A DNA stretch of 64,000 nt from Saccharopolyspora rectivirgula DSM 43747 (GCF_000497205.1 NZ_AYJW01000002.1:59896-123895), one strand, 5' to 3'. Positions 10,933 through 21,499 are shown, counted from the stretch's first letter. Notes: generated by a model not told the origin, from the sequence alone. Made by a program: numbers and translations.

Positions 10933-11850
10933 TCAGGCTGGAGTGATCACGAACACCGGCTTGGCGTACCGGCCCTCGTCCCGCACCAGAGCGACCGCGC
11001 GACCGCTGGGGTCGAACATGCCGTACACCCCGTCCACGCCGGCCGCCGGCACCCGCTGGCCGTGCGCCAGCGCACGCGCGGTGCGCAACCCGACGTCCCG
11101 CCGCGGGAACGCGGCCTCCACCGCCTCGTCCATGCTCATCGACAGCTGCGGCTCCTCCTCCAGCTGCTCCAGCGTGCGGGCCTCGGCCAAGCCGAACGGC
11201 CCCACCCGGGTGCGCCGCAACGCCACCAGGTGGCCGCCCACCTGCAGGCGCTCCCCCAGATCCCGGGCCAGCGCCCGGACGTAGGTGCCCGACGAGCACT
11301 CCACGAGCACGTCCAGCTCGGTCGCCTCCGGCAACCGGCGCACCGCCAGCACGTCGAACCGCTCCACCGTCACCGGCCGCGGCTGCAGCTCCACCGACTC
11401 GCCGGAGCGCACCAGCTCGTAAGCCCGGCGCCCGTTCACCTTCACCGCGCTGACCGCGCTGGGCACCTGCATGATGTCCCCGGTCAACGTGCTGACCGCG
11501 GACCGGATGGCGTCCTCCTCCACCTCGGAGGCGTCCGCGCGCGACACCACTTCGCCTTCGGCGTCGTCGGTCGTGGTCGCCTCACCGAGCCGGATCGTGG
11601 CCAAGTACGCCTTGGTGTCCAGCGCCAGATGACCGAGCAGCTTCGTCGCCCGCTCGATCCCCAGCACCAGCACCCCGGTGGCCATCGGATCCAGCGTTCC
11701 CGCGTGCCCCACCCGACGGGTGCCCATGATCCGGCGCATCCGGGCGACCACGTCGTGCGAGGTCATCCCCGAAGGCTTGTCGACCACCACCAGACCTGGC
11801 GGGAGCGCGGACCGCTTCTTCTGCGAAACTCGGGACTGCTGCTCAGACAC
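10933..11850 (-). CDS. truB: tRNA pseudouridine(55) synthase TruB
   Basis: Isomerises U55 in the T-psi-C loop of tRNAs. It is 305 residues. The catalytic aspartate is D54 in GHAGTLDPMATGVL; other TruB landmarks are VVVDKPSGMTSHDVV, KAYLATIRLG and SSGTYVRALARDLG. The C-terminus looks like the PUA-like TruB_C domain (VDGVYGMFDPSGRAVAL). The start is ATG (MSEQQSRVSQKKR). It is followed by ribF. Confidence 0.96.
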   Translation of the reverse strand: MSEQQSRVSQKKRSALPPGLVVVDKPSGMTSHDVVARMRRIMGTRRVGHAGTLDPMATGVLVLGIERATKLLGHLALDTKAYLATIRLGEATTTDDAEGEVVSRADASEVEEDAIRSAVSTLTGDIMQVPSAVSAVKVNGRRAYELVRSGESVELQPRPVTVERFDVLAVRRLPEATELDVLVECSSGTYVRALARDLGERLQVGGHLVALRRTRVGPFGLAEARTLEQLEEEPQLSMSMDEAVEAAFPRRDVGLRTARALAHGQRVPAAGVDGVYGMFDPSGRAVALVRDEGRYAKPVFVITPA

Positions 11851-11911
11851 GGCCTTCCATCATCCAAGACGTCACGGACACAACGGCTCCCAGGCGCACC
11901 AGGAGGTTCAC

Positions 11912-12409
11912 GTGGCACTACGGCCGATCAGGAAGTTCGGTGACCCGGTACTGCGGATGGTCGCCGAGCCGGTCACCGCGTTCGACGACCGGCTGCGCAC
12001 CATCGTCAAAGACCTACTGGACACCGTAGACGCCCCCGGACGAGCCGGAGTGGCGGCCCCGCAGATCGGCGTGAGCATCCGGGCGTTCAGCTACAACATC
12101 GACGGGGAGAAGGGCTACGTGCTCAACCCCGAGATCGCCGAGCTCTCCGAAGAGCAGCAGGACGGCGAGGAAGCCTGCCTGTCCCTGCCCGGGCTCAGCT
12201 TCCCCACCCCGCGCGCCAACTACGCGGTGGTCAAAGGCGTCGACCTGAACAACGACCCCATCACCGTCTCCGGGCACGGCCTGATGGCCCGCTGCCTGCA
12301 GCACGAGACCGACCACCTCAACGGGATGGTCTACATCCAGCGGCTGCCCGCCGACGCGCGCCGCGAAGCGTTCCGCCAAGTCCGCCAGCAGGACTGGTTC
12401 TGGAACTGA
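11912..12409 (+). CDS. def: peptide deformylase
   Basis: Removes the formyl group from nascent N-terminal formylmethionine. At 165 residues it has all three deformylase motifs: GVAAPQIG (46-53), EACLS (87-91, the metal-ligand Cys) and HETDH (131-135, two His ligands and the catalytic Glu). The start is the GTG at 11912, placed by a perfect AGGAGG six bases upstream. It is the only plus-strand gene in this part of the core block and ends directly against the convergent MATE gene. Its promoter must lie within or next to the truB 5' end. Confidence 0.96.
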   Translation: MALRPIRKFGDPVLRMVAEPVTAFDDRLRTIVKDLLDTVDAPGRAGVAAPQIGVSIRAFSYNIDGEKGYVLNPEIAELSEEQQDGEEACLSLPGLSFPTPRANYAVVKGVDLNNDPITVSGHGLMARCLQHETDHLNGMVYIQRLPADARREAFRQVRQQDWFWN

Positions 12410-13729
12410 TCACGCCTTCGCCGGTTCCGCACCCACCACGGCCCACCGGCCCGAGCGGACCCGCAGCACCACGCTCACCAGGCGGAGCAGCATGAACAGC
12501 GACAGCCCCGTCCAAATGCCGCTCAGCCCCAAACCGAACGCTAGCGAGAGCCAGATCAGCGGCAGGTAGCCCACCAGCGCGCTGAGCATCGTCGCCGTGC
12601 GCAGGAACGCCGCGTCCCCGGCCCCGAGCAGCACGCCGTCCACCGCGAACACCACCCCGGCCACCGGCTGCAGCACCACGAAGAACCACCAGGCCTTCGG
12701 GACCTCGGCGAGCACCGCCGCATCGGTGGTGAACAGCGCGGGCAGCGGCCCCGCCAGCGCCGCGAACAGCACGCCCAGCACCACCCCGAACACCAGCCCG
12801 TAGCCGGTGATCTGCTTGGCGATCGCCTTGGCCGAAGCCTCCCGCCCCGCGCCCAGCGCAGCCCCCACCAGCGACTGCGCGGCGATCGCCAGCGAATCCA
12901 GCACCAGCGCCAGGAACGACCACAACTGCCACACCACCTGGTGGGCAGCGGCGGACTCCGCACCGATCCGCGCGGCCACCGAGGTGGCGGACACGAAGCA
13001 CACCTGGAACGCCAAGCTCCGCAGCACCAGGTCCCGGCCCATGCCCAGCTGGGCGCGCATCCGGCTCGGATCCGGCCGCACACCGACCCGCTCCACCACC
13101 AGGGCGCGCACGAACAAGCTCGCCGCGATGCTCTGGCCCACCAAGTTCGCCAGCGCCGAGCCCTCCATGCCCAGGCCCGCGGGATAGACCAGCACCGGGC
13201 ACAGCACCGCGGAGATCCCGTTGCCCACCAGCACGTAGCGCAGGGGTCGAACGGTGTCCTGCACGCCGCGCATCCAGCCGTTGCCGGCCATGGTGATCAA
13301 CACCATCGGCGCCCCGCACAGCGCGATGCGAAGCCACGACACGGCCGCGTCCGCGACCGGGCCGCCCCCGGCCAGGCCGTTGGCCACCGGCGCGGCCACC
13401 AGCTGTCCGACGAGCGCGACCACCAGGCCGACCGCCACGGCCAACCACGTCGCCTGCACCCCTTCGGCCACCGCACCGGCGCGGTCGCCACTGCCGTGCA
13501 GCCGCGCGGCGCGCGCCGTGGTGCCGTAGCTGAGGAACGTCAACTGGGTGGTGACCAGGGAGAACAACGTCCCGGCCAGGGCCAGCCCGGCCAACGGGAC
13601 CGCACCGAGATGGCCGACCACGGCGGTGTCCACCAGCACGTAAAGCGGCTCGGCCGCCAGCACCCCCAAAGCCGGGACCGCAAGCCCCAGCACCTTGCGG
13701 GCCGGTACCCGTTCACCCTGCTCCGACAC
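12410..13729 (-). CDS. MATE family efflux protein (DinF-like)
   Basis: A 439-residue, roughly 12-span transporter of the multidrug and toxic compound extrusion family, DinF branch. The N-terminal segment ALGVLAAEPLYVLVDTAVVGHLG is typical, including the conserved D-T-A-x-V-G-x-L-G. The repeat in the second half begins near LRSLAFQVCFVSATSVAARIG. The start is the GTG at 13729 after GGGAGC. Located after nrnA in the rbfA-nrnA-MATE order that recurs in actinobacteria. Substrate unknown; export driven by Na+ or H+ gradient is the family mode. Confidence 0.88.
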   Translation of the reverse strand: MSEQGERVPARKVLGLAVPALGVLAAEPLYVLVDTAVVGHLGAVPLAGLALAGTLFSLVTTQLTFLSYGTTARAARLHGSGDRAGAVAEGVQATWLAVAVGLVVALVGQLVAAPVANGLAGGGPVADAAVSWLRIALCGAPMVLITMAGNGWMRGVQDTVRPLRYVLVGNGISAVLCPVLVYPAGLGMEGSALANLVGQSIAASLFVRALVVERVGVRPDPSRMRAQLGMGRDLVLRSLAFQVCFVSATSVAARIGAESAAAHQVVWQLWSFLALVLDSLAIAAQSLVGAALGAGREASAKAIAKQITGYGLVFGVVLGVLFAALAGPLPALFTTDAAVLAEVPKAWWFFVVLQPVAGVVFAVDGVLLGAGDAAFLRTATMLSALVGYLPLIWLSLAFGLGLSGIWTGLSLFMLLRLVSVVLRVRSGRWAVVGAEPAKA

Positions 13730-13801
13730 ACCAGCTCCCGTCACCACGGCAGGCAAGGACTCGAAGAACGACTCGCCCGGGCACAGCACCAACCGGGCAG
13801 A

Positions 13802-14845
13802 TCACGACAACAACGGCGCCGTCTCCAACGCGGCCCGGAGCCGCTGCAAGACCTCCTCGGCAGATCCGGTGGCGGAAAACCCGGAGGCGAGCCGGTGGCC
13901 GCCACCACCGCACGCCACCGCCGCTCGACCCACGTCCAGCCGGCTGTTCGCCCGCAGCGACACCGCCCACGTCCGCGGCGCGGTCTCCTTGAGCACCGCG
14001 GCCACCTCAGCTTCCGCAGCGGTGCGCACGAGGTCAATCACACCGTCGAGGTCCTCGCTGCTCAACCCGGCCGAATCAGCCAACCGGACGGTCGCGTGCA
14101 CCAGACCCAGGCCCCGGGCCGCGGCCGGCTCCAGCTGCGCCTCCGCCAACACCGCCGACAGCATCCGCAACCAGCGGAACGGGTGGGCGTCCATCAGCTG
14201 CCGCGCTGTGCCCGCCGGGTCCACCCCCGCTTCCAGCAGCCGCGCCGCGACCCGGTGCGTCTGCGCGCTCGCGTGCCGGAACGAGCGGGTGTCGGTGACC
14301 AGACCGGCGTACAGGCAGCGGGCGATCGGCAGGTCGACTTCCACGCCGAGCTCGTCCAGCAGGTCGAGCACGAGCCGAACGGTCGCCTCCGCCCCCCGGT
14401 CCACCACGTTCAACGTGCCGAACGAGGTGTTCGACGCGTGGTGGTCGAGCACGATCACGTCCCCGCCGGCCTCAGCGGTGGCCGACACCCGGTCCGCCAG
14501 CTTCCCGAGCCGCTCCGGGCAGTCGCAATCGCACACCACCAGCGCCTCCGGCACCCGCGGCACGTCCTCGGGACGCACGACGAGGCCTTCCGGGTCGAAC
14601 CCGCGCAGGGAGCGCGGCAGCTCCGCCGGTTCGCCGAAGGAGACCCGCGCGGAACACCCGCGGCGCCGCAACCCCATCGCCAACGCCAACGCGCTGCCGA
14701 GCGCATCGGCGTCCGGGTTGACGTGGCCGAGCACCGCGACATCGGTGGCGGTGGACAGCCGGCGGGCCGCCGCAGCGACGTCCGCGGTCAAACGATCCCG
14801 ATCGGCGTCCTCACCGGATGGGCCGTCCACCGGCGTCACCTCCAA
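13802..14845 (-). CDS. nrnA: bifunctional oligoribonuclease / PAP phosphatase (DHH family)
   Basis: A DHH-DHHA1 phosphoesterase of 347 residues. Relatives degrade nano-RNAs and dephosphorylate 3'-phosphoadenosine 5'-phosphate. DHH-domain metal motifs are present: HVNPDADALG (41-50), CDCDCPERLG and LDHHASN (133-139). The C-terminal DHHA1 glycine motif is GGGGHRLASGFS. The start is the ATG at 14845 (MEVTPVDG). Positioned between rbfA and the MATE gene, as in many actinobacterial genomes. Confidence 0.92.
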   Translation of the reverse strand: MEVTPVDGPSGEDADRDRLTADVAAAARRLSTATDVAVLGHVNPDADALGSALALAMGLRRRGCSARVSFGEPAELPRSLRGFDPEGLVVRPEDVPRVPEALVVCDCDCPERLGKLADRVSATAEAGGDVIVLDHHASNTSFGTLNVVDRGAEATVRLVLDLLDELGVEVDLPIARCLYAGLVTDTRSFRHASAQTHRVAARLLEAGVDPAGTARQLMDAHPFRWLRMLSAVLAEAQLEPAAARGLGLVHATVRLADSAGLSSEDLDGVIDLVRTAAEAEVAAVLKETAPRTWAVSLRANSRLDVGRAAVACGGGGHRLASGFSATGSAEEVLQRLRAALETAPLLS

Positions 14846-14902
14846 GACCGGTCTGGGCCACTTGAACCATCAACCCCAACCCACCGGAAGCGGATCCGGA
14901 GG

Positions 14903-15406
14903 TCAAGCCCTGTGTGGCCCACCGCGCAACTCGGATCCGTCCTCTTCATCGGCGTCGGACGAGTCCGAGGCGGGCTCCTGGTCCCCCTCCTCCGGCACCC
15001 GGTAGGGCTGCGGATCCCCGGCCGGCTGGGCGTTGGACGCCAGCCGAGCCACCTCGGCATCGGCCTCCCGGGCCTTGGCCAGCAGCTCCTCCACCCGGCG
15101 TGCCTGGTCCGGCACGGTGTCCGGGACGAAGGTCAGCGTCGGGGTGAACCGCACCCCGGTCTGCTGGCCCACCATCGACCGCAGGAAACCGGTCACCCGG
15201 GACAGCGCCGCAGCGGTGGACGACTGATCCGCTTCGTCACCGAACACGGTGTAGTAGACCGTTGCGTCCCGCAGGTCCGGGGTCACCTTCGCCCCGGTGA
15301 TGGTGACCATCGCCAACCTCGGGTCCTTGACCTGGTGCTCCAGGCCAGTGGCGACGATCTGGGCAATGCGCTTGGCAAGCCTGCGGGCGCGCGCCGTATC
15401 AGCCAC
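14903..15406 (-). CDS. rbfA: ribosome-binding factor A
   Basis: A KH-like 30S maturation factor needed for 16S rRNA 5'-end processing. It is 167 residues: the conserved core [18 protein letters not shown] to about residue 115 contains [26 protein letters not shown] and the Phe/Pro-rich [12 protein letters not shown]. An acidic tail of about 40 residues ([17 protein letters not shown]) is longer than in proteobacterial RbfA. The start is ATG after GGAGGT. Downstream of ylxP and infB. Confidence 0.94.
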   Translation of the reverse strand: MADTARARRLAKRIAQIVATGLEHQVKDPRLAMVTITGAKVTPDLRDATVYYTVFGDEADQSSTAAALSRVTGFLRSMVGQQTGVRFTPTLTFVPDTVPDQARRVEELLAKAREADAEVARLASNAQPAGDPQPYRVPEEGDQEPASDSSDADEEDGSELRGGPHRA

Positions 15407-15427
15407 GGCGCACCTCCTTCAACGACA

Positions 15428-15721
15428 TCAGTCCTCCGGACCCAGCATTCGGTGCCGAGCCGAGAGCAGTTCCAATTCAGGGCGCCCGGCAACCAGACGT
15501 TCACAAGCCTCGAGCACCTGGCGGACGTGCCCGGCATCCCCGGACACCGCCGCAACCCCCAGCAGCGCACGCCGATAGAGGTCCTGGTCACCGGCCTCCG
15601 CGGCTGCGACGTCGAACCGCCGCCGCAGCTCGGAGAGCACCGGACGGATGACGCCCCGCTTCTGCTTCAGCGAGCGGACATCACCCAGCAGAACGTCCAG
15701 TTCGAGCGCACCGACATACAT
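15428..15721 (-). CDS. ylxP: DUF503 (YlxP-like) protein
   Basis: A 97-residue protein of the DUF503/YlxP family. It starts MYVGALELDVLLGDVRSLKQKR, close to the family consensus (ferredoxin-like beta-alpha-beta). The protein normally lies between infB and rbfA, as here, and has been linked to ribosome assembly. The start used is the ATG at 15721; one further upstream would add four residues (MENT). It ends 22 bases before rbfA. Confidence 0.88.
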   Translation of the reverse strand: MYVGALELDVLLGDVRSLKQKRGVIRPVLSELRRRFDVAAAEAGDQDLYRRALLGVAAVSGDAGHVRQVLEACERLVAGRPELELLSARHRMLGPED

Positions 15722-15750
15722 AGTGTTCTCCACCGCGCAGTGGACCGCGT

Positions 15751-15778
15751 GACGGGGCCGCCGGTAGACGGCCCCGTC
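15751..15778 (-). terminator. hairpin between infB and ylxP
   Basis: A 10-bp perfect stem (GACGGGGCCG/CGGCCCCGTC) with an 8-base loop, starting 11 bases after the infB stop. It may attenuate read-through into ylxP-rbfA. Confidence 0.6.
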
Positions 15779-15788
15779 AGCGGGCGAG

Positions 15789-18602
15789 TCACGTGCGCGG
15801 CTTCTCGCGCATCTCGTAGGTCTCGATGACGTCCCCGGTCTTGATGTCGTTGTACGACCCGAGCGTCAGACCGCACTCGAAACCGTCGCGCACCTCGGTG
15901 GCATCGTCCTTGAACCGCTTCAGCGAAGCGATGGTGAGGTCCTCGGCGATGACCACGTTGTCGCGCAACAGACGCGCCTTGGCGTTCCGCCGCATGATCC
16001 CCTCGGTGACCAGGCAGCCGGCGATGGTGCCGACCTTCGAGGACTTGAAGGTCTCGCGGACCTCCGCCTTGCCGAGCGCGACTTCCTCGTACTCGGGCTT
16101 GAGCATGCCCTTGAGGGCCTGCTCGATGTCCTCGATCGCCCGGTAGATCACCGAGTAGTACCGGATCTCCACGCCCTCGCGGTTGGCAACCTCGGATGCC
16201 TTGTTGTCCGCTCGGACGTTGAAGCCCAGCACGATGGTGTTCTCGGCGGTCGCCAGGTTGATGTCGCTTTCGGTGATGCCGCCGACACCGCGGTGGATCA
16301 CCCGCAGCTCGACCTCGTCGCTGACCTCGATCTTGGTCAACGAGTCCTCGAGGGCTTCGACCGTACCGGCGTTGTCGCCCTTGATGATCAGGTTGAGCTG
16401 GTTGGTGTCCTTGAGGGCCTTGTCCAGGTCCTCCAGGCTGACGCGCTTGCGCTTGGCCGCGTTCTGGGCCTCGCGCATCCGCGCCCCGCGGCGGTCCGCG
16501 ATCTGCCGGGCCACCCGGTCCTCACCGACCACCAGGAAGGTGTCGCCAGCACCCGGCACCGAGGTGAACCCGATGACCTGCACCGGCTTCGACGGCGGGG
16601 CCTCCTGGAGGTCCTCGTCGTTCTCGTTGATCATCCGGCGCACTCGGCCGTAGGCGTCACCGGCGACCACCGAGTCACCGATGCGCAGCGTGCCGCGCTG
16701 CACCAGCACGGTCGCCACCGGGCCGCGGCCGCGGTCCAGGTGCGCCTCGATGGCGACGCCCTGGGCCGGCATGTTCGGGTTCGCCCGCAGGTCGAGCGTG
16801 GCGTCCGCGGTGAGCAGGATCGCCTCCAGCAGGCCCTCGATGTTCCGGCCCTGCTTGGCGGAGATGTCGACGAACATCGTGTCGCCGCCGTACTCCTCCG
16901 CGACCAGGCCGTACTCGGTCAGCTGCTGGCGGATCTTGTCGGGGTTGGCCCCCTCCAAGTCGATCTTGTTGACCGCCACCACGATCGGCACACCAGCCGC
17001 CTGGGCGTGGTTGATCGCCTCCACCGTCTGCGGCATCACGCCGTCGTCTGCCGCCACCACCAGCACGGCGATGTCGGTCGACTTCGCACCACGGGCACGC
17101 ATCGCGGTGAACGCCTCGTGACCCGGGGTGTCGATGAAGGTGATCTGCCGTTCCTCGCCCTCGAGCTGGGTGGTCACCTGGTAAGCACCGATGTGCTGGG
17201 TGATGCCACCGGCCTCGGAGGCCTGGACGTTGCTCTTGCGGATGGTGTCCAGCAGTCGGGTCTTGCCGTGGTCGACGTGACCCATGACGGTCACCACCGG
17301 CGGCCGCGGCTTCAGCTCCTCGTCGGAGCTGTTCGGGTCGCCCAGGTGCACGTCGAAGGACTCCAGCAGCTCCCGGTCCTCGTCCTCCGGGCTGACGATC
17401 TCGACCTTGTAGTTCATCTCCTGGCCGAGCAGCTCGAGGACCTCGTCGGAAACCGACTGGGTCGCGGTCACCATCTCGCCGAGGTGGAACATCGCCTGCA
17501 CCAGCGAAGCCGGGTTGGCGTTGATCTTCTCGGCGAAGTCGGACAGCGAAGCACCACGGCGCAGGCGCACGGTCTCGCCGTTGCCGCGCGGCAGGCGAAC
17601 ACCGCCCACCGACGGCGCCTGCATGTTCTCCATGTACTCCTGGCGCTTCTGCCGCTTCGACTTGCGGCTCCGCTTGGACGGACCGCCAGGCCGCCCGAAG
17701 GCACCGGCAGTGCCGCCACGTCCCGGACGGCCACCGCCACCCGGACGTCCGCGGAAACCGCCACCGCCACCGGGGCCGCCGCGGAAACCGCCGCCGCCAC
17801 CCGGACGGCCACCGCCGCCGGGACGGCCGCCACCGCGACCACCGCCACGGCCACCGCCGCCGCCACCGCTGGCAGCACCGCTGCGCGGCGGGCGAGGCGG
17901 CATCATGCCCGGGTTCGGGCGAGGCGGCATCATGCCCGGGTTCGGACGCGGAGCGCCTTCCCGGGAACCACCAGCGGTGCCCGCGCCCTGGCCACCGCGC
18001 TGCTGGCCCTGCTGGCGACCAGGACCCTGGCCACCGCGCTGCTGGCCGGGCCGCGGCGCCCGCTGCGGGGAACCGCTGCCCACGCCGAACGGGTTGTTGC
18101 CGACCCGCGGCGGACGCGGACCAGGCCTGGGCGCTTGGGGCTTGGGCGGGACAACACCGGACTCGCCGGGGCGGCTGCCCGGCTTGGGACCCGGCTTCGG
18201 GCCGGGCTTGGGACCGGGCTTGGGACCGGGCTTGGGAGCTTCGGCAGCCGGCGTCGACTCAGCCGGCTTGCTCGTCGGCTGAGGACCCGGCTTCGGTCCT
18301 GGTTTCGGGCCCGGCTTCGGACCGGGCTTGGGAGCTTGCGCCGCCGGCGCTTCGGGCTTCGGGCCCGGCTTGGGACCGGGCTTGGGGCCAGCCTTGGCGC
18401 CCTTGGCCGGCTGAGCGCCGTCGCCATCCTTGCTCTCCGCCGACTTGGCGAATGCGTCACGCAGTCGGCGCGCCACCGGGGCCTCCACGGTGGAGGACGC
18501 CGACTTGACGTACTCGCCCTGCTCGGCGAGCTTGTTCAATACTTCCTTGCTGGTTACACCGAGCTCTTTCGCGAGCTCATGCACGCGGGCCTTGCCTGCC
18601 AC
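15789..18602 (-). CDS. infB: translation initiation factor IF-2
   Basis: The GTPase that places fMet-tRNA on the 30S subunit. It is 937 residues. An N-terminal IF2N-like helical segment ([19 protein letters not shown]) is followed by a very long low-complexity linker, PKPGPKPG repeats at about 71-145 and Gly/Arg-rich at about 240-297. A second IF2N segment lies near residues 350-380. The G domain has G1 GHVDHGKT at 441-448, G3 DTPGHEAF and G4 NKID. Domains II-IV follow, ending YEMREKPRT. The start is ATG after GAGGAGAG. It belongs to the nusA-ylxR-infB-ylxP-rbfA group. Confidence 0.97.
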   Translation of the reverse strand: MAGKARVHELAKELGVTSKEVLNKLAEQGEYVKSASSTVEAPVARRLRDAFAKSAESKDGDGAQPAKGAKAGPKPGPKPGPKPEAPAAQAPKPGPKPGPKPGPKPGPQPTSKPAESTPAAEAPKPGPKPGPKPGPKPGPKPGSRPGESGVVPPKPQAPRPGPRPPRVGNNPFGVGSGSPQRAPRPGQQRGGQGPGRQQGQQRGGQGAGTAGGSREGAPRPNPGMMPPRPNPGMMPPRPPRSGAASGGGGGGRGGGRGGGRPGGGGRPGGGGGFRGGPGGGGGFRGRPGGGGRPGRGGTAGAFGRPGGPSKRSRKSKRQKRQEYMENMQAPSVGGVRLPRGNGETVRLRRGASLSDFAEKINANPASLVQAMFHLGEMVTATQSVSDEVLELLGQEMNYKVEIVSPEDEDRELLESFDVHLGDPNSSDEELKPRPPVVTVMGHVDHGKTRLLDTIRKSNVQASEAGGITQHIGAYQVTTQLEGEERQITFIDTPGHEAFTAMRARGAKSTDIAVLVVAADDGVMPQTVEAINHAQAAGVPIVVAVNKIDLEGANPDKIRQQLTEYGLVAEEYGGDTMFVDISAKQGRNIEGLLEAILLTADATLDLRANPNMPAQGVAIEAHLDRGRGPVATVLVQRGTLRIGDSVVAGDAYGRVRRMINENDEDLQEAPPSKPVQVIGFTSVPGAGDTFLVVGEDRVARQIADRRGARMREAQNAAKRKRVSLEDLDKALKDTNQLNLIIKGDNAGTVEALEDSLTKIEVSDEVELRVIHRGVGGITESDINLATAENTIVLGFNVRADNKASEVANREGVEIRYYSVIYRAIEDIEQALKGMLKPEYEEVALGKAEVRETFKSSKVGTIAGCLVTEGIMRRNAKARLLRDNVVIAEDLTIASLKRFKDDATEVRDGFECGLTLGSYNDIKTGDVIETYEMREKPRT
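18168..18392 (-). repeat. PKPG-repeat coding region inside infB
   Basis: About 75 codons of near-perfect G-P-K-P tandem units in three clusters separated by Ala/Glu-rich spacers. The units keep varied third positions, so this is conserved at protein level. Actinobacterial IF-2 linkers are often Pro/Gly-rich, but this one is unusually regular. Confidence 0.8.
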
Positions 18603-18694
18603 TGCTCTCCTCGTCTGGGTGAGGCCGGGCGGCAGTCCCGCTCGACCTCGTCCTATCGCCGATGCGCGTTCATGGCTTCAGCTTCACGGCTGAT

Positions 18695-19057
18695 TCATGA
18701 CGGGTCGACCTGCTTTCCTTCTACTGCCTGGCGTGGGACGGATCCCACGTCGGTCTCCTTGTGAGCCCTTCGCTGCTGGGCAGCCAGGTAGTCATGCACA
18801 GCCGATAAATCGAGCTTCCCCGCCACGCGCAAGGCGCGCGGAAAAGCCCGACGCCGCTCTGCAGAACGAAGGCAACCGAGATCCGGGTGGAGCCAAGCTC
18901 CCCGTCCCGGCAGCCTGCGTCGCGGATCAGGAACGGCGACGGGACCAGCCCGACCGACCTCGGCCACTACACGAAGTAGCTCGAGGGACGACGTCCGGAC
19001 CCGACAGCCCACGCAGGTACGAACCGGCCCTCGACTCTCGCCTCGGTCACCGGACAT
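18695..19057 (-). CDS. ylxR: YlxR-type RNA-binding protein (DUF448)
   Basis: A 120-residue protein of the YlxR family, a small RNA-binding fold usually encoded between nusA and infB. The signature R-T-C-V-G-C-R is present ([21 protein letters not shown]), followed by the [14 protein letters not shown] segment that corresponds to the family's conserved GRGAY-type motif. A Lys/Arg-rich C-terminus follows. The start is the ATG at 19057 ([10 protein letters not shown]); a weak ribosome site makes the exact start less sure. Confidence 0.88.
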   Translation of the reverse strand: MSGDRGESRGPVRTCVGCRVRTSSLELLRVVAEVGRAGPVAVPDPRRRLPGRGAWLHPDLGCLRSAERRRAFPRALRVAGKLDLSAVHDYLAAQQRRAHKETDVGSVPRQAVEGKQVDPS

Positions 19058-19113
19058 ACGTGTGTGGATTGCCGCTCCCTCCGTCGAACCTCCTGTGATT
19101 CTAACCCGAGAAC

Positions 19114-20196
19114 TTACTCAGCCGAACCCACGGTCGGCAGCCCGCCGACGGCCGGGTCGAGCCCTGCCGCCGAGCTGGGCTCCTGGTTCGGAGCCTGGCC
19201 CGCCGACGTGGTGGGCGAGTCGGGGTCCGCATCGCTGCGGATGTCGATCCGCCACCCAGTCAACCGTGCAGCTAGCCGAGCGTTCTGTCCTTCTTTACCA
19301 ATTGCCAGCGAAAGCTGGAAGTCCGGGACCACGACGCGCGCGGCCTTGGCGCGCTCGTCGACGATTTCCACGGAAACCACCTTCGCCGGGGACAGCGCGT
19401 TCCCGACGAACGTCGCCGGATCGTCCGAGTAGTCGATGATGTCGATTTTCTCACCACCGAGCTCACTCATCACGTTGCGCACCCGGGCCCCCATCGGGCC
19501 GATGCACGCACCCTTGGCGTTCACCCCGGGAAGCGTGGACCGGACCGCGATCTTGGAGCGGTGCCCCGCCTCCCGAGCGACCGCCGGGATCTCCACCGTA
19601 CCGTCCGCGATTTCCGGGACCTCCAGGGCGAACAGCCGGCGGACGAGATTCGGGTGGGTGCGCGAGAGGGTGATCTGCGTTCCCTTCGCACCCCGGGAAA
19701 CGCCCACGACGTAGCACTTAATCCGGGTGCCGTGCTCGTACTTCTCCCCCGGCACCTGCTCAGCGGCCGGAATCACACCTTCGCTGTCACCGAACTGGAC
19801 GACAACCATGCCCCGGGCGTTGGCCCGCGCGTCCCGCTGGATGACACCACCGAGGATCTCGCCCTCCTTGGTGGAGAACTCGCCGTAGGTGCGCTCGTGC
19901 TCTGCGTCGCGGAGCCGCTGGAGGATGACCTGCCGCGCAGTCGTCGCCGCGATGCGCCCGAACCCCTCCGGGGTGTCGTCCCACTCTTCCTCGATGCTGC
20001 CGTCGGGCGCCAGGGTGTGGGCGATCACTCGCACCACACCGGTCTTGCGGTCCACCTCCACCCGGGCATGCGGCTGATGCCCCTCGGTGTGGCGGTAAGC
20101 GGTGAGCAGCGCGGATTCAATCGCTTCCAGGACCGTTTCGAACGGGATGTCCTTGTCGCGCTCAATCGCCCGCAGCGCCGCGATGTCGACGTTCAC
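19114..20196 (-). CDS. nusA: transcription termination/antitermination factor NusA
   Basis: Binds RNA polymerase and modulates pausing, termination and antitermination. It is 360 residues: N-terminal domain ([20 protein letters not shown]), S1 domain ([24 protein letters not shown]) and two KH domains ([38 protein letters not shown]). It lacks the C-terminal acidic repeats found in E. coli, as usual for actinobacteria. Its start overlaps the rimP stop by four bases, so translation is coupled. Confidence 0.96.
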   Translation of the reverse strand: MNVDIAALRAIERDKDIPFETVLEAIESALLTAYRHTEGHQPHARVEVDRKTGVVRVIAHTLAPDGSIEEEWDDTPEGFGRIAATTARQVILQRLRDAEHERTYGEFSTKEGEILGGVIQRDARANARGMVVVQFGDSEGVIPAAEQVPGEKYEHGTRIKCYVVGVSRGAKGTQITLSRTHPNLVRRLFALEVPEIADGTVEIPAVAREAGHRSKIAVRSTLPGVNAKGACIGPMGARVRNVMSELGGEKIDIIDYSDDPATFVGNALSPAKVVSVEIVDERAKAARVVVPDFQLSLAIGKEGQNARLAARLTGWRIDIRSDADPDSPTTSAGQAPNQEPSSAAGLDPAVGGLPTVGSAE

Positions 20197-20750
20197 CTCG
20201 ACTCCTCCGTGTTTCCCCGGTCGTCCCCCTGCTGGGAAACGCCGCCCGCAGCCCGCTCGAGCTTGGCCAGTTCCTCCGCCGGCGGCTGCCGGAACTCCAC
20301 CTCCACAACCGCACGCTCGATTTCACGGTAGGTCAACCGGCGCAGCTTGCCGTCGACCAGCACCGTGACACCTTCATCATCGGCCTCGCCGACCCGCGCC
20401 ACCAACTTCGCCCCGTCGGCGAGCCGGATCTTGACCAACCGATAGCGAGCCCGGCGCCAATGGCGTACCCGGGTCAGCGGCCTGTCCACCCCGGGTGAGG
20501 TGACCTCCAGCGTGTACGGACCGGCCAGCACGTGCTCGTGGGCATCCAACACCGCCGAAACGGCACGACTGACGTCGGAAATCTGATCGAGCTCAACGCC
20601 CTCGTCGGAATCGATGACCACCTTGACCAGCCGACGGCGGCCGGCCTGCTGAACCTCGAACTCCTCCAGATCAAAGCCCGCGTCCGCCACCGCTTCGGCT
20701 ACGACGGGCTCCAGCTGCGCGGTAACCGCTCCACTAGGCGGGCTGGACAC
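20193..20750 (-). CDS. rimP: ribosome maturation factor RimP
   Basis: A 30S subunit maturation factor, 185 residues. The N-terminal alpha/beta domain contains [20 protein letters not shown] and VDSP-type [18 protein letters not shown]; the C-terminal SH3-like domain follows. The start is GTG at 20750 (reads VSSPPSG). It is the first gene of the rimP-nusA-ylxR-infB group and divergent from the lipoprotein gene, with 254 bases between; no clear promoter hexamers are seen in that gap. Confidence 0.93.
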   Translation of the reverse strand: MSSPPSGAVTAQLEPVVAEAVADAGFDLEEFEVQQAGRRRLVKVVIDSDEGVELDQISDVSRAVSAVLDAHEHVLAGPYTLEVTSPGVDRPLTRVRHWRRARYRLVKIRLADGAKLVARVGEADDEGVTVLVDGKLRRLTYREIERAVVEVEFRQPPAEELAKLERAAGGVSQQGDDRGNTEESR

Positions 20751-21004
20751 GTTGGGCTCCCCATTTCCGTTATCTGGTTCAGACCACGGCGCTGCGGGAG
20801 GGCACCCGCACCGACGTCTGTCCGTACCGAATCGCTCAACTTACACCGACCAGCGCCGGAGCGCTGTCCGCGGTCGCCCAGGGTAGCGCGTCCGGCTGCG
20901 AGCCACTCCGCCCTGGGACCCAAACGATCGGCGGATTGACAGCCACCGTCGCCGACCGGGCCCGAAGTGATCTCCGCGGCGGATCGCTGGCAGGATAGGA
21001 CGAC

Positions 21005-21499
21005 GTGGAGACCCACTCACGAGCCCAATTCGGGTTTTCTCGCCGAGCAGTGCTCCGCCTGTTCACGGCGCTCCCCCTGCTCGCCGCCGGCGCAGCGGCC
21101 TGCAGCTCCGGCGATCAGTCCCCCGATCCGCTGCTGTCCCTGGCCAAGTCCGCCAAGGCCGACGCCAAGCTGGCCCGAGCCGTCGGCAAGGCCTACCCCG
21201 GCTTGGCGGGAACCGCCGAGGAGATCGCCAACGCCCGCGAACAGCACGCCGAAGCCCTGCAGCGGGAAATCGAGCGGGTGAACCCCCCGGACCCGGACGC
21301 CGGGCCGTCCGTTCCGGAACCCCCCGACCAGCAGGCCCCGAGGTCGGCTTCGGCCGCCGCGGACGCCCTGCGCGAAGCCCTCCGGGCCAGCCAGGGAACC
21401 GCCGCGAAGCTGGTCGCCGAACTACCGCCCTACCGGGCCGGTCTGACCGGCTCGATCTCCGCGAGCTGCGCGTGCCTTCTGGAGGTCCTCGGTGAGTGA
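21005..21499 (+). CDS. Tat-type lipoprotein, partner of ferritin-like gene
   Basis: A 164-residue exported protein. The signal region carries a twin-arginine motif (FSRRAVLRLF) followed by a hydrophobic stretch and a lipobox-like AAGAAAC, so residue Cys near 33 is probably lipidated. The mature part is helical and Ala/Glu-rich with a Pro-rich break (NPPDPDAGPSVPEPPD). The start is GTG at 21005. Its last eight bases overlap the next gene, so the two are translated together. I recognise the pair as common in actinobacteria but the role of this member is unknown. Confidence 0.75.
   Translation: METHSRAQFGFSRRAVLRLFTALPLLAAGAAACSSGDQSPDPLLSLAKSAKADAKLARAVGKAYPGLAGTAEEIANAREQHAEALQREIERVNPPDPDAGPSVPEPPDQQAPRSASAAADALREALRASQGTAAKLVAELPPYRAGLTGSISASCACLLEVLGE

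Noticed and set aside
17690..18400. Possible CRISPR or satellite repeat array
   Set aside because: The repetition is in-frame GPKP and Gly/Arg coding within infB, with no spacers.
16293..18764. An 823-codon plus-strand frame opposite infB
   Set aside because: Antisense of the infB repeats; Thr/Ala/Arg runs only.
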